A program made the position numbers and the translations under genes. The notes beneath the pieces are model-generated. The model made no database searches, had not been told where the DNA came from, and saw only the letters and a list, made by a program, of their open reading frames with translations. Shown here piece by piece: positions 52,817 through 61,686 of a stretch of DNA of 64,000 nt (position 1 is the first letter of the stretch; every line of letters begins with the position of its first letter). This stretch comes from JAGVSZ01 sp019137045 (GTDB taxonomy: Bacteria; Pseudomonadota; Gammaproteobacteria; Burkholderiales; SG8-39). The stretch covers positions 62,001 to 126,000 of the forward strand of contig JAXMFT010000010.1 in NCBI GenBank assembly GCA_046347635.1, read 5' to 3'.

Positions 52817-53869
52817 ATGAACGCCCCCACCGAGCTCGTGCGCCTCACCCAGTTCAGCCACGGCGGCGGCTGCGGCTGCAAGATCGCCCCGGCCGTCCTG
52901 ACCGAGATCCTGGCGCAGGCTCCGGCGCGCGCCGTCCCGCAGGCGCTGCTGGTGGGCATCGAGTCGAGCGACGACGCCGCGGTGTACAAGCTGAACGACT
53001 CGCAGGCGATCGTGGCGACCACCGACTTCTTCACCCCGATCGTCGACGACCCGTACGACTTCGGCCGCATCGCGGCGACCAACGCCATCTCCGACATCTA
53101 CGCGATGGGCGCCCAGCCGCTCTTCGCGCTCGCGGTGGTCGGGATGCCGCTCGAGAAGCTGCCGGTCGACGCGATCCAGCGCATCCTGGCCGGCGGCGAA
53201 GCGGTGTGTGCGGCGGCCGGCATCCCGATCGCGGGCGGGCACTCGATCGACGTCCTCGAGCCGATCTACGGCCTGGTGGCGCTCGGCCTGGTGCATCCGG
53301 ACAGGGTGAAGCGCAACGACCGCGCGCAGCCCGGCGACGCGCTCGTGCTCGGCAAGCCGCTCGGCGTCGGCATCCTCTCGGCCGCGCTCAAGAAGGGCGA
53401 GCTCTCGCCCGCGGGCTACGCCGAGATGCTGCAGTGGACCACCAAGCTCAACACGCCCGGCGCGCGGCTCGCGGACCTGGACGGCGTGCACGCGCTCACC
53501 GACGTGACCGGCTTCGGGCTGGCCGGCCACCTGCTCGAGATCTGCCGCGGCTCGAAGCTCGGCGCGACGGTGCGCTTCGGCGACGTCCCGCTCATCCCCG
53601 AGGCGCAGGCCTGGGCCGAGCGCGGCGTCGCGACCGGCGCCTCCGGGCGCAACTGGGCGGGCTACGGCAAGGAGGTTGCGCTGCCCGCCGGGTTCCCGGA
53701 GTGGAAACGCAAGCTCCTCACCGATCCCCAGACGAGCGGCGGGCTGCTGGTCGCGTGCGCGCCGGGAGCGGTCGACGCGGTGCTGGCCGAGTTCCGCAGG
53801 GACGGCTTCGACGCGGCGCGGCGCATCGGCGAGATGACGGCGGACGGGCCGCGGGTCACCGTCGTCTGA
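52817..53869 (+). CDS. selD: selenide, water dikinase (selenophosphate synthase)
   Basis: A 350-residue SelD. The N-terminal catalytic loop GGGCGCKIAP (Cys and Lys near residues 19-22) uses ordinary cysteine codons, not an in-frame UGA. SSDDAAVYKL, AATNAISDIYAMGAQPLFAL, GGHSIDVLEPIYGLVALG and DPQTSGGLLVACAPGAVDAV are canonical. ATG 52817 follows AGGAGAAG. It supplies selenophosphate, here presumably to MnmH; no selA/selB is in the window. DUF2721 follows 14 bp downstream. Confidence 0.95.
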   Translation: MNAPTELVRLTQFSHGGGCGCKIAPAVLTEILAQAPARAVPQALLVGIESSDDAAVYKLNDSQAIVATTDFFTPIVDDPYDFGRIAATNAISDIYAMGAQPLFALAVVGMPLEKLPVDAIQRILAGGEAVCAAAGIPIAGGHSIDVLEPIYGLVALGLVHPDRVKRNDRAQPGDALVLGKPLGVGILSAALKKGELSPAGYAEMLQWTTKLNTPGARLADLDGVHALTDVTGFGLAGHLLEICRGSKLGATVRFGDVPLIPEAQAWAERGVATGASGRNWAGYGKEVALPAGFPEWKRKLLTDPQTSGGLLVACAPGAVDAVLAEFRRDGFDAARRIGEMTADGPRVTVV

Positions 53870-53883
53870 GGACCGGGCGCGCG

Positions 53884-54327
53884 ATGGCGTTCCCGGCCGC
53901 GCAAGTCCCGGAGATCGCGGCGGTCATCCAGCTGTCGGTCGCGCCGGTGTTCCTGCTCGCCGGGGTCGGCGCGATCGTCAATGCGATGAGCATGCGCCTC
54001 AGCCGGGTGATCGACCGCGCCCGGCAGCTCGAGGGCGACCTGGAGCGCGCCGACGCGCGCCGCGCGGAGCGGATCCACGACGAGCTCGTCACCCTCTCCA
54101 GGCGCGCGCGGCTGATCGGTCTCGGCGTCGCGCTCTCGGTGCTGTGCGCGCTGCTCGTGACGGTCCTGCTGATCGCCGCGTTCGTCGACGCGTTCCTCGC
54201 CGCCGATTTCTCCTACGCGCTCGCGACCATCTTCGTCGCCGCGCTGGGCGCGTTCAGCGCCTCGCTCGTCGTGTTCCTGCGCGAGGTCCTGATGGCGACC
54301 GTGAGCCTGCGCATCGGACCGCACTGA
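53884..54327 (+). CDS. DUF2721 membrane protein
   Basis: A 147-residue protein with three hydrophobic segments: QLSVAPVFLLAGVGAIVNAM, LIGLGVALSVLCALLVTVLL and FVAALGAFSASLVVFLREVL. Between the first two lies a charged stretch (RLSRVIDRARQLEGDLERAD) characteristic of DUF2721 proteins. Function unknown. It follows selD by 14 bp and is probably cotranscribed with it. It converges with tesA, one base away. Confidence 0.82.
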   Translation: MAFPAAQVPEIAAVIQLSVAPVFLLAGVGAIVNAMSMRLSRVIDRARQLEGDLERADARRAERIHDELVTLSRRARLIGLGVALSVLCALLVTVLLIAAFVDAFLAADFSYALATIFVAALGAFSASLVVFLREVLMATVSLRIGPH

Positions 54328-54328
54328 C

Positions 54329-54934
54329 TCAGCGCGCGAGGAGCGGCGCGAGCGCCTTCCACACCGTGTCGAGGATGATCGGCTGCGCCTGCGCGCTCGG
54401 GTGGATCTGGTCGGACAGGAAGAGCTCGCGCCGGTCGGCCATGCCCTCGAGGAGGAACGGCACGAAGGCGGTGCGACGTTCGCGCGCCACCTGCGCGAAC
54501 GCCTGCTGGAACGCCTGGTTGTACTTCGCGCCGTAGTTCGGCGGCATGCGCATGCCGGCGACGAGCACGCGCGCCTTGTGCGCCTGCGCCGCCGCGACCA
54601 TGCCCTCGAGGTTCGCCTTGATCTCGGCGACGGGCAGTCCGCGCAGGCCGTCGTTGGCGCCGAGCGCGAGGATCACGACGTCGGGCCGGACGCGCGCGAG
54701 CTCCGCTTCGATGCGTGCGCGCCCGCCACTCGTCGTTTCGCCGGAGATGCTCGCATTCACGACGCTATAATCGAGCTTGCGCTGCGCGAGCCTTTGCGCG
54801 AGCAGGGTCACCCAGCCCTCCTGGCGGCCGATGCCGTACGCGGCCGACAGGCTGTCGCCGAAGACGAGGATCGTTCCCGCCGCAGCCGCGGCGCTCCAGG
54901 TGGTCGCGAGAGCGAAGAGCAGAATTCTCAGCAT
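54329..54934 (-). CDS. tesA: arylesterase/acyl-CoA thioesterase I (TesA, SGNH hydrolase)
   Basis: A 201-residue periplasmic SGNH hydrolase. Signal peptide MLRILLFALATTWSAAAAAG; block I ILVFGDSLSAAYGI (catalytic Ser), block II VNASISGETTSGG, block III LALGANDGLRGLP and block V LSDQIHPSAQAQP (Asp, His). TesA hydrolyses acyl-CoA, esters and lysophospholipids. Its ATG (54934-54932) overlaps the ATG of the divergent ybbA-like gene (54933-54935). The tesA/ybbA/ybbP arrangement is also found in E. coli. Confidence 0.93.
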   Translation of the reverse strand: MLRILLFALATTWSAAAAAGTILVFGDSLSAAYGIGRQEGWVTLLAQRLAQRKLDYSVVNASISGETTSGGRARIEAELARVRPDVVILALGANDGLRGLPVAEIKANLEGMVAAAQAHKARVLVAGMRMPPNYGAKYNQAFQQAFAQVARERRTAFVPFLLEGMADRRELFLSDQIHPSAQAQPIILDTVWKALAPLLAR

Positions 54935-55625
54935 GTCCGTCAATGACCCGCAGCCGATCGTCGCGGCGCGCGGCCTGGGCAAGAGCGTGCGGCTCTCCGA
55001 GGCCGACGGGGCCGCGACGCTCGCGATTCTGCAGGATATCGACCTCGCGGTCATGCCCGGCGAGGCGGTGGCGATCCTCGGCGCCTCGGGCTCGGGCAAG
55101 TCGACGCTGCTCGGGCTCCTCGCCGGCCTGGACACCCCGACCGCGGGCAGCGTCCGCCTCGACGGCGAGGAGCTCTTCGCGCTCGACGAGGACGCGCGCG
55201 CCGGGTTGCGCAAGCGCCTGGTCGGGTTCGTGTTCCAGTCGTTCCAGTTGCTCGCGCCGCTGAACGCGCTGGAGAACGTGATGCTGCCGCTCGAGCTCGC
55301 CGGCGATCCCGACGCGGGGCGCAAGGCGCGCGAGATGCTGGAGCGCGTGGGCCTCGGCGCGCGCCTCAGGCACTACCCGAAGACGCTGTCCGGCGGCGAG
55401 CAGCAGCGCGTCGCGCTGGCGCGGGCGTTCGTGATGCGGCCGAAGCTCCTGCTCGCGGACGAGCCGACCGGCAACCTCGACGCGGCCACCGGCGCCGACG
55501 TCATCGACCTCATCTTCCGCCTCAACCGCGAGGAGGGGACGACGCTCGTGCTCGTCACGCACGACGAGGCGCTCGCGCGCCGCTGCGCGCGGCAGGTCCG
55601 GCTCGCGGGAGGGCGCATTCAATGA
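54933..55625 (+). CDS. ybbA: ABC transporter ATPase, YbbA (LolD-like)
   Basis: A 230-residue ATPase of the LolD/MacB-type group: Walker A LGASGSGKSTLLGLLAGLDT, FVFQSFQLLAPLNALENVML, signature LSGGEQQRVALARAFVMRP, Walker B LLADEPTGNLDAATG, and THDEALARRCAR. It pairs with the YbbP-like FtsX-fold permease downstream; a DUF202 gene lies between. The start overlaps the tesA start on the other strand by two bases, so its promoter must lie within tesA. Confidence 0.9.
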   Translation: MSVNDPQPIVAARGLGKSVRLSEADGAATLAILQDIDLAVMPGEAVAILGASGSGKSTLLGLLAGLDTPTAGSVRLDGEELFALDEDARAGLRKRLVGFVFQSFQLLAPLNALENVMLPLELAGDPDAGRKAREMLERVGLGARLRHYPKTLSGGEQQRVALARAFVMRPKLLLADEPTGNLDAATGADVIDLIFRLNREEGTTLVLVTHDEALARRCARQVRLAGGRIQ

Positions 55626-55996
55626 GCTACCTGGAGGATCCGCGCGTCCTGTTCGCCGCCGAGCGCACGCTGCTCGCCTGGGTGCGCACGAGCGTGACGC
55701 TGATGGGCCTCGGCTTCGTGGTCGCGCGCTTCGGCGTGTTCCTGGCCGCGATCCGGGGCCTGTCCGCCCCGGCCGGCCACCCCGGCCTGTCGGCGTGGAT
55801 CGGGATCGCCTTCGTCGTGCTCGCGACGCTCGTGCTGGCGGTCGCGGTGCGCCAGCACGCGCGCTTCCTGCGCACGCTCGGCCCGCGCGAGGTGCCGGCG
55901 GGCTACGGCACGTGGCTGCCGCTCCTCACCGCGGGCGCGCTCGCGCTGACCGGCGGCCTGCTCGCGCTCTACCTGCTGCTCGAGACGGGGGCGTGA
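55622..55996 (+). CDS. DUF202 (YidH-type) small membrane protein
   Basis: A 124-residue protein with the DUF202 signature near the N-terminus (AAERTLLAWVRTSVTLMGLG) and three membrane segments, the last one LLTAGALALTGGLLALYLLL. ATG overlaps the ybbA stop (ATGA). Its role is unknown. Its place between the ATPase and permease genes of the YbbAP system is not part of the E. coli arrangement. Confidence 0.85.
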   Translation: MSYLEDPRVLFAAERTLLAWVRTSVTLMGLGFVVARFGVFLAAIRGLSAPAGHPGLSAWIGIAFVVLATLVLAVAVRQHARFLRTLGPREVPAGYGTWLPLLTAGALALTGGLLALYLLLETGA

Positions 55997-55997
55997 G

Positions 55998-56180
55998 GTG
56001 CTGAAGCTCGCGTGGCGGATGCTCGGGCGGGATTGGCGGGGCGCACCGCAGGGCGGAGCAGGGGCCCCGTCCGTTGCGGACGGGGATGCGACCCCGGAGG
56101 TGCGCGGGGGCGCGCCCGTCGGCGCTGGCCGGAGGCGACCGTGCTGAAGCTCGCGTGGCGGATGCTGGGACGAGATTGGC
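55998..56180 (+). repeat. partial tandem duplication of the ybbP 5' end around a hairpin insert
   Basis: 55998-56037 and 56141-56180 match at 37 of 40 bases: both read GTGCTGAAGCTCGCGTGGCG, then GATGCT and so on. The copies are 143 bp apart, so they are in different frames. The first copy would give only a 49-codon ORF ending in TGA at 56145-56147. Between them is a perfect 9-bp hairpin, CCCCGTCCG-TTG-CGGACGGGG (56065-56085). The arrangement suggests an insertion that duplicated the original start. Confidence 0.7.
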
Positions 56181-58621
56181 GCGCCGGCGAGCTGCGCATC
56201 CTCGCCGCCGCGCTGGTCATCGCGGTCGCGAGCGTCACCAGCGTCGCGTTCTTCGCCGACCGCGTGCGCCAGGCGCTGGTGCAGGAGGCGCACCAGCTCC
56301 TCGGCGGCGACGTGGTGCTCGCCGCCGACCATCCCTGGGCGGCGGCCATGCGCGACGCGATCGCGGCGCGCGGCCTGCGCGTCGCCGAGGCCACGAGCTT
56401 CATCAGCATGGCCCGCGCCGGGGAGCGCGCGCAGCTCGCCGGCGTGAAGGCGGTGAGCGACGCCTACCCGCTGCGCGGCCGGCTGCGGGTCGCGCCGGGG
56501 CTGAACGAGCCGGATGCGGAGGTCGAGGCAGGCCCGCCGCGCGGCACCGTCTGGCCCGACGAGCGGCTCGCCGCCGCGCTCGAGCTCAGGCGCGGCGACC
56601 GGCTCGAGCTCGGGGACGCCACGTTCACGGTCGGCGCGATCCTGACGCTCGAGCCCGACCGCAGCACGACGTTCTTCAACGTCGCGCCGCGCCTCATGAT
56701 GCACCAGGGCGACCTGGCGGCGACCGGCCTCATCCAGCCCGGCAGCCGCGTGTGGTACGCGCTCCTAGCGGCGGGCGACAAGGCGGCGGCGCGCGCGTTC
56801 GAGGCCTGGGTCACGCCGCGGCTCGGCCGCGGCGAGTCGCTGCAGAGCCTGGAGAACGCGCGCCCCGAGATCCGCGCCGGGCTCGAGCGCGCGCAGAAGT
56901 TCATCGGGCTCACCGCGCTGCTCGCCGTGATCCTCGCGGCGGTCGCGGTGTCGCTCGCCACGCGCCGCTACACGCGCCGCCACCTCGACGGCTACGCGGT
57001 GATGCGCTGCCTCGGGGCGACGCAACGCCAGCTCGTGCGCCTCTTCACGCTCGAGTTCGCCGTGCTCGGGGCGATCGCGGCCGCGGCGGGCTGCCTGGCG
57101 GGGTACGCCGCGCAGTTCGTCATCGCCGCCTTCGTGTCCGACCTCATGCTGGTGCCGCTGCCGCAGCCGACGCCGGTCCCGGCCGCGCAGGGCTTCCTGA
57201 CCGGCCTCGCGCTCCTGCTCGGGTTCGCGCTGCCGCCGCTCCTGCAGCTCAAGAACGTGCCGGCCCTGCGCGTCATCCGGCGCGACGTCGGCGCGCCGCG
57301 GCAGGGCGCGCTCCTCGCCTACGGCGCCGGGGCGGCCGCGATCGGGGCGCTGCTCGTGTGGCAGGCGGGCGACGCGCGCCTCGGGCTGATCGTGCTCGGC
57401 GGGTTCGCCGCCGCGATCGTGCTCTTCGGCGCGGTCGCGTTCGGCGCGCTGCACGCCGCCGCCGCTCTGAGCGGCGCGGCCGGACCGAGCTGGCGCTACG
57501 GCCTCGCGTCGCTGCGCCGGCGCGCGCGCAGCAACACCGTGCAGAGCGTCGCGCTCAGCCTCGGCCTCGCCGCGATCCTGCTCCTCACCTTCACGCGCGG
57601 CGATCTCCTGGACACCTGGCGCGCGAAGACGCCGCCCGACGCCCCCAACCGCTTCATCGTGAACATCCAGCCCGACCAGCGCGCGCCGCTCGCGCGCTTC
57701 TTCGCCGACCACGGGATCGCGGCGCCGGTCACCTACCCGATGGTGCGCGGGCGCTACGTCGCGCTGAACGGCAAGCCGGTCGACGTGGACGCCTACGCGG
57801 AGCGCGAGCGGCGGCTGGTGGAGCGCGAGTTCAACCTGTCGTACATGGCCGAGCGGCCGGGGCACAACCGCCAGGCGGCGGGACGCTGGTTCGGGCCGGA
57901 CGATCTCGCGCACGGCGCGCTCTCGGTCGAGGAGGGCATCGCACGCTCGCTCGGCTGGCGGCTCGGGGACACGCTCACCTGGGAGGTGGCCGGGCAGCGC
58001 TTCAGCGCGCCGATCACCGGCTTGCGCAAGCTCGACTGGGACTCGATGCGGGTCAACTTCTTCGTGATCGCGACCCCGCAGCTGCTCGCCGGATTTCCGG
58101 CGAGCTACGTGACGAGCTTCCACCTGCCCGACGCGCGGGCGGGGTTCGTCAACCGGCTCGCGCAGCGCTTCCCCACCATGACGGTGATCGACACGAGCGC
58201 GATCCTGCGCCAGGTCCAGGCGATGGCCGACAAGGTGATCCGCGCGGTGCAGTTCGTGTTCCTGTTCGCGCTCGGCGCCGGCGTGCTCGTGCTGTACGCC
58301 GCCCTGGTCGCCACGCAGGACGAGCGCGTGCAGGAGGCGGCGGTCATGCGCGCGCTCGGCGCGAGCCGCGCCCAGGTGCTCGCCGCGCAGCGCGCCGAGT
58401 TCGCCGCCCTCGGGCTCCTCGCCGGGCTGCTCGCCGCGGTCGGCGCGACCGCGATCGGCTACCTGATCGCGACGCGCGGCCTGCAGTTCGATTTCCGGGT
58501 CAACCCGTGGGTGTTCCTCGCCGGCCCGCTCGCCGGCCTCGCGTGCGTCGGGCTGAACGCGTGGGCCGGGGCGCGCGCGGCCCTCGCCCGGCCGCCGATC
58601 CTGGCGCTCAGGGAAGCCTAG
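56141..58621 (+). CDS. ybbP: YbbP-like FtsX-family ABC transporter permease
   Basis: An 826-residue permease with N-terminal VLKLAWRMLGRDWRAGELRI and two FtsX-type blocks (ALLAVILAAVAVSLATRRYT with RCLGATQRQLVRLF, and FVFLFALGAGVLVLYAALVA with RALGASRAQVLAAQ). About ten membrane segments and large periplasmic loops are expected. GTG 56141 has GGAGG upstream and is in frame with the rest. It should form, with YbbA, an export or lipid-handling complex whose cargo is unknown. A duplicated 5' end lies just upstream. Confidence 0.88.
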   Translation: MLKLAWRMLGRDWRAGELRILAAALVIAVASVTSVAFFADRVRQALVQEAHQLLGGDVVLAADHPWAAAMRDAIAARGLRVAEATSFISMARAGERAQLAGVKAVSDAYPLRGRLRVAPGLNEPDAEVEAGPPRGTVWPDERLAAALELRRGDRLELGDATFTVGAILTLEPDRSTTFFNVAPRLMMHQGDLAATGLIQPGSRVWYALLAAGDKAAARAFEAWVTPRLGRGESLQSLENARPEIRAGLERAQKFIGLTALLAVILAAVAVSLATRRYTRRHLDGYAVMRCLGATQRQLVRLFTLEFAVLGAIAAAAGCLAGYAAQFVIAAFVSDLMLVPLPQPTPVPAAQGFLTGLALLLGFALPPLLQLKNVPALRVIRRDVGAPRQGALLAYGAGAAAIGALLVWQAGDARLGLIVLGGFAAAIVLFGAVAFGALHAAAALSGAAGPSWRYGLASLRRRARSNTVQSVALSLGLAAILLLTFTRGDLLDTWRAKTPPDAPNRFIVNIQPDQRAPLARFFADHGIAAPVTYPMVRGRYVALNGKPVDVDAYAERERRLVEREFNLSYMAERPGHNRQAAGRWFGPDDLAHGALSVEEGIARSLGWRLGDTLTWEVAGQRFSAPITGLRKLDWDSMRVNFFVIATPQLLAGFPASYVTSFHLPDARAGFVNRLAQRFPTMTVIDTSAILRQVQAMADKVIRAVQFVFLFALGAGVLVLYAALVATQDERVQEAAVMRALGASRAQVLAAQRAEFAALGLLAGLLAAVGATAIGYLIATRGLQFDFRVNPWVFLAGPLAGLACVGLNAWAGARAALARPPILALREA

Positions 58622-58653
58622 CGAGTTCTGCTAAGGTCCCTTCGGCACCGCCC

Positions 58654-60048
58654 ATGGAGCCGCAACCGCGCCGAATGAAGAACCCGCTGCGCTATCGCTT
58701 CCGGCTGCGCGACCTCGCGCTGCGCGACCTGCTGACCGTGGGCATCCCCGCGCTCGCGCTCATCGTCGCGGGGTTCTGGCTCGCCGCCCAGTTCATCCGC
58801 CCGGCGCCGCCGGACTTCCTCGTCATGTCGACCGGCGCGCCGGGCGGCGCGTACGAGGCGTTCGCGGCGCGCTACCGGCCCTACCTCGCGGCGCAGGGGA
58901 TCGAGCTGCGCGAGCGCGCCTCGGCGGGCGCGGTCGAGAACCTGCAGCGGCTGCTCGATCCGAACGAGGAGGTCGACGTCGCGTTCGTCCAGGGCGGCGT
59001 CGGCATGGGCGTCGAGAGCGACACGCTCGTGTCGCTCGGCAGCTTCTATCACGAGCCGCTGTGGGTCTTCTACCGCGGTCCCGAGACCGTCGACCGGCTG
59101 GTCGAGCTGCGCGGCAGGCGCATCGCGATCGGCGCGGAGGGCAGCGGCACGCGCCACCTCGCGCTCGAGCTGCTCGAGGCGAGCGGCGTGCTGCGCGCCG
59201 ACAAGCGCAACCGGCTCGAGGCGCTCGGCGGGCTTGCCGCGGTCGGCGCGCTCGCGAAGGGCGAGGTGGACGCGGTCTTCCTGGTCGGGCCGGCGCAGTC
59301 GGGAGCGGTGTGGACGGCCCTCTTCACGCCCGGCCTCCGCCTCATGAGCTTCGCGCACGCGGAAGCGTACGCGCACCGGTTCCCCTACCTCGCGCGGCTC
59401 GTGCTGCCGCGCGGCGGGATCGACCTGCAGCGCGACCTCCCCTCCACCGACGTCGAGCTGGTGGCGCCGATGGCGACGATCGTCGCGCGCGACGGCACGC
59501 ACCCGGCCCTGATCGATCTCCTGCTCCAGGCCGCGGTCCAGGTGCACGGCGGCGCAGGGCTCTTCCAGCGGCCGGGCGAGTTTCCGAATGCGCGCAGCGT
59601 CGACTTCCCGCTCTCGAGCGAGGCCGACCGGTTCTACAAGTCGGGCACGCGCTTCCTGCAGCGCTACCTGCCGTTCTGGCTGGCGACGCTGATCGAGCGC
59701 ACGCTCGTGCTGCTCATTCCGTTGGTCGCGATCGTGCTGCCGGTGATGCGCTTCGCGCCGGCGCTGTACGGCTGGCGGGCGCGCTCGCGCGTCTACAAGT
59801 GGTACGGCAAGCTGAAGTTCCTGGAGGGCGAGCTCGACGAGAACCCCGGCGCGCGCAGCCGCGCGGAGTGGCTGGCCGAGCTCGACCGCATCGAGGACCA
59901 GGTGCACCGCCTCTCGACGCCGCTCGCGTTCGCCAACCTGCTGTACAGCGCTGCGCGAGCACATCGCGCTGGTGGAGGCGAAGGTGCTGAAGCGCACCCC
60001 GGAGGATCCGCCGGCGGCGGCCTGACCCGCGCCCGGGCGCAGCCCTAG
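58654..60048 (+). CDS. TAXI family TRAP-type solute-binding protein with membrane anchor (3' frameshift)
   Basis: 464 residues as read. An N-terminal membrane segment (LTVGIPALALIVAGFWLAAQ) precedes the TAXI domain: VMSTGAPGGAYEAFAARYRP, VAFVQGGVGMG, GRRIAIGAEGSGTRHLALEL. A second membrane segment (TLVLLIPLVAIVLPVMRFAP) is near the end. After LANLLYS-type sequence at about 59950 an extra G appears to shift the frame: one base less would give LREHIALVEAKVLKRTPEDP and a stop at 60023-60025. This affects only the last two dozen residues. The membrane-anchored form is a known TAXI subtype; ligand unknown. Start could be 58675. Confidence 0.82.
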   Translation: MEPQPRRMKNPLRYRFRLRDLALRDLLTVGIPALALIVAGFWLAAQFIRPAPPDFLVMSTGAPGGAYEAFAARYRPYLAAQGIELRERASAGAVENLQRLLDPNEEVDVAFVQGGVGMGVESDTLVSLGSFYHEPLWVFYRGPETVDRLVELRGRRIAIGAEGSGTRHLALELLEASGVLRADKRNRLEALGGLAAVGALAKGEVDAVFLVGPAQSGAVWTALFTPGLRLMSFAHAEAYAHRFPYLARLVLPRGGIDLQRDLPSTDVELVAPMATIVARDGTHPALIDLLLQAAVQVHGGAGLFQRPGEFPNARSVDFPLSSEADRFYKSGTRFLQRYLPFWLATLIERTLVLLIPLVAIVLPVMRFAPALYGWRARSRVYKWYGKLKFLEGELDENPGARSRAEWLAELDRIEDQVHRLSTPLAFANLLYSAARAHRAGGGEGAEAHPGGSAGGGLTRARAQP

Positions 60049-61627
60049 CCCGCCCGGAGAAGCCGCTTGAGCAGCTTGCCGTTGGCGTTGCGCGGCAGCG
60101 GCTCGGCGCGCAGCGTGACGAAGTCGGGGACCTTGTAGTCGGCGAGGTGGCGCGCGCAGTGCGCGCGCAGCGCCTCGGCGGTGCAGGCCGGGTCGTGGGT
60201 GACGACGTGGGCGAGCGTCTTCTCGCCGAGCACCGGATCGGGCACCGCGACCAGCGCGGCTTCGACCACCCCGGGTGCAGGCTGAGCACGCTCTCGACCT
60301 CGGCGCTCGCGACCTTGTAGCCGCCGCGGTTGACGAAGTCCTTCTTGCGGTCGAACACGCGCACGAAACCGTCCGCGTCGACCGATCCGATGTCGCCCGA
60401 CTTCCAGTAGCCGTCCGCGAACTCGCGCGCGGTGGCCTCCGGGTCGTCCCAGTAGCCGGGGACCACCATCGGGCCCGCGATCCACAGCTCGCCCGGCTGC
60501 CCGGGCGCGACCTCGCGCCCGGCGTCGTCCATCACCCGCACGTGGCCGCAGGGGACCACGACGCCGACGCTGTCGAGGTGCGCGGGCTGCGCGCCCGGCG
60601 GCATGATCGTCGCCGGCGAGGTCGTCTCGGTCGCGCCGTAGGCGTTCATCAGGGTCAACCCCGGCAGCCTCGCGGCGAGCAGGCGCAGCGTGCCCTCGGG
60701 CATCGGCGCGCCGCCAAAGCCGCCGATCCGCCACGCCGCGAGATCGAACGTCCCGAAATCGGGCTCGCGCAGGCACAGGTTGTAGATCGACGGGACGGCC
60801 AGCGTGTAGGTCATGCGCTCGCGCGCGGCGAGCTCGAGGAACGCGCGCGTCTTGAACTCGCGCATCAGCACGACCGAGCCGCCGACCGCGAGCAGCGGCA
60901 GCACGATCGCGGCGAGGCCGGTGACGTGGCTCGCCGGCACCGCGAGGATCGACCGGTCGTCCGCGGTCAGGCGCAGGCACGTGCGGTAGTGCAGGATGGT
61001 GTGGACGAGGTTGAAGTGCGTGAGCAGCGCGCCCTTTGGCCGGCCGGTCGTGCCCGAGGTGTAGAGGATGACCGCGGTCTCCTCCTCGGCCGGTTCGGCG
61101 CGCGGCGCCGCCGGCGAGTGCTCGTCCAGCAGCGCGTCGAAGTCGATCGCGCCCGGCGCGGCGCCGCCGACCGCGAGCCGCACGCGCAGCGCGGGCGCCG
61201 CGGCCGGGGGCGGGAGCCGGTCGGCGAGCGGCGCGTCGAAGGCGATCGCCTTCGCGCCGCACTGGTGCGCGATGAACGCGAGCTCCGCCCGCTGCTCGCG
61301 CACGTTGACCGGAACGACGATCGCGCCGAGACGAAAACCGGCGAGCAGGAGGTGCACGAACTCGCGCTCGTTGGCGAGCAGCAGCACGAGGCGATCGCCG
61401 CGCCCGAGCCCGAGCCGGTGCAGGTGCCCGGCGACGCGGTCGGTCATGCGGTCGAGCTTGGCGTAGTCGATGCGCGCCGCGCCGTCGACGAGCGCGGTGC
61501 GCGCGCCGTGGCGGGCGACGCTCGCGCTGATGAGCGCGTCGAGATGGCGCGGGCGCTCGGCGAAGCAGCGCAGGGTGCGGCCGAAGTGCCGCTCCTCGCG
61601 CAGCGGCGGAACGTCCGTCCAGGGCAT
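60045..61627 (-). pseudogene. class I acyl-CoA ligase, frameshifted near 60270
   Basis: The main frame reads LREERHFGRTLRCFAERPRH, the P-loop ILYTSGTTGRPKGALLTHFN, NAYGATETTSPA, and the C-domain hinge KSGDIGSVDADGFVRVFDRK with NRGGYKVASAEVESVLSLHPG. There the frame breaks. One base restored in the C/G run at 60269-60273 continues with VVEAALVAVPDPVLGEKTLA and ends in NANGKLLKRLLRAG, the catalytic-Lys tail, stopping at 60045. It is a medium/long-chain or aryl acid ligase. It could be inactive in vivo or a sequencing error; everything else is intact. Its end overlaps the TAXI gene. Confidence 0.85.
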
Positions 61628-61673
61628 GGCGGAGGATTGTACTGAGGCTCGCCGGGTGAGCCACCGCATTGGC

Positions 61674-61679
61674 TAGAAT
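61674..61679 (+). promoter_or_regulatory. -10 element of rmuC (leaderless-type spacing)
   Basis: TAGAAT ends seven bases before the rmuC ATG at 61687, the same distance as at the SMP-30 gene. No -35 is visible. Confidence 0.35.
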
Positions 61680-61686
61680 CGGGCGC

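Noticed and set aside
55998..56147. A 49-codon gene upstream of ybbP
   Set aside because: It is just the duplicated start of ybbP in a different frame and ends shortly after the insert; not a separate gene.
56074..60048. One giant ORF covering ybbP and the TAXI gene
   Set aside because: Most of it is Arg/Ala-rich shadow sequence of ybbP; only the part from 58654 encodes a recognisable protein.
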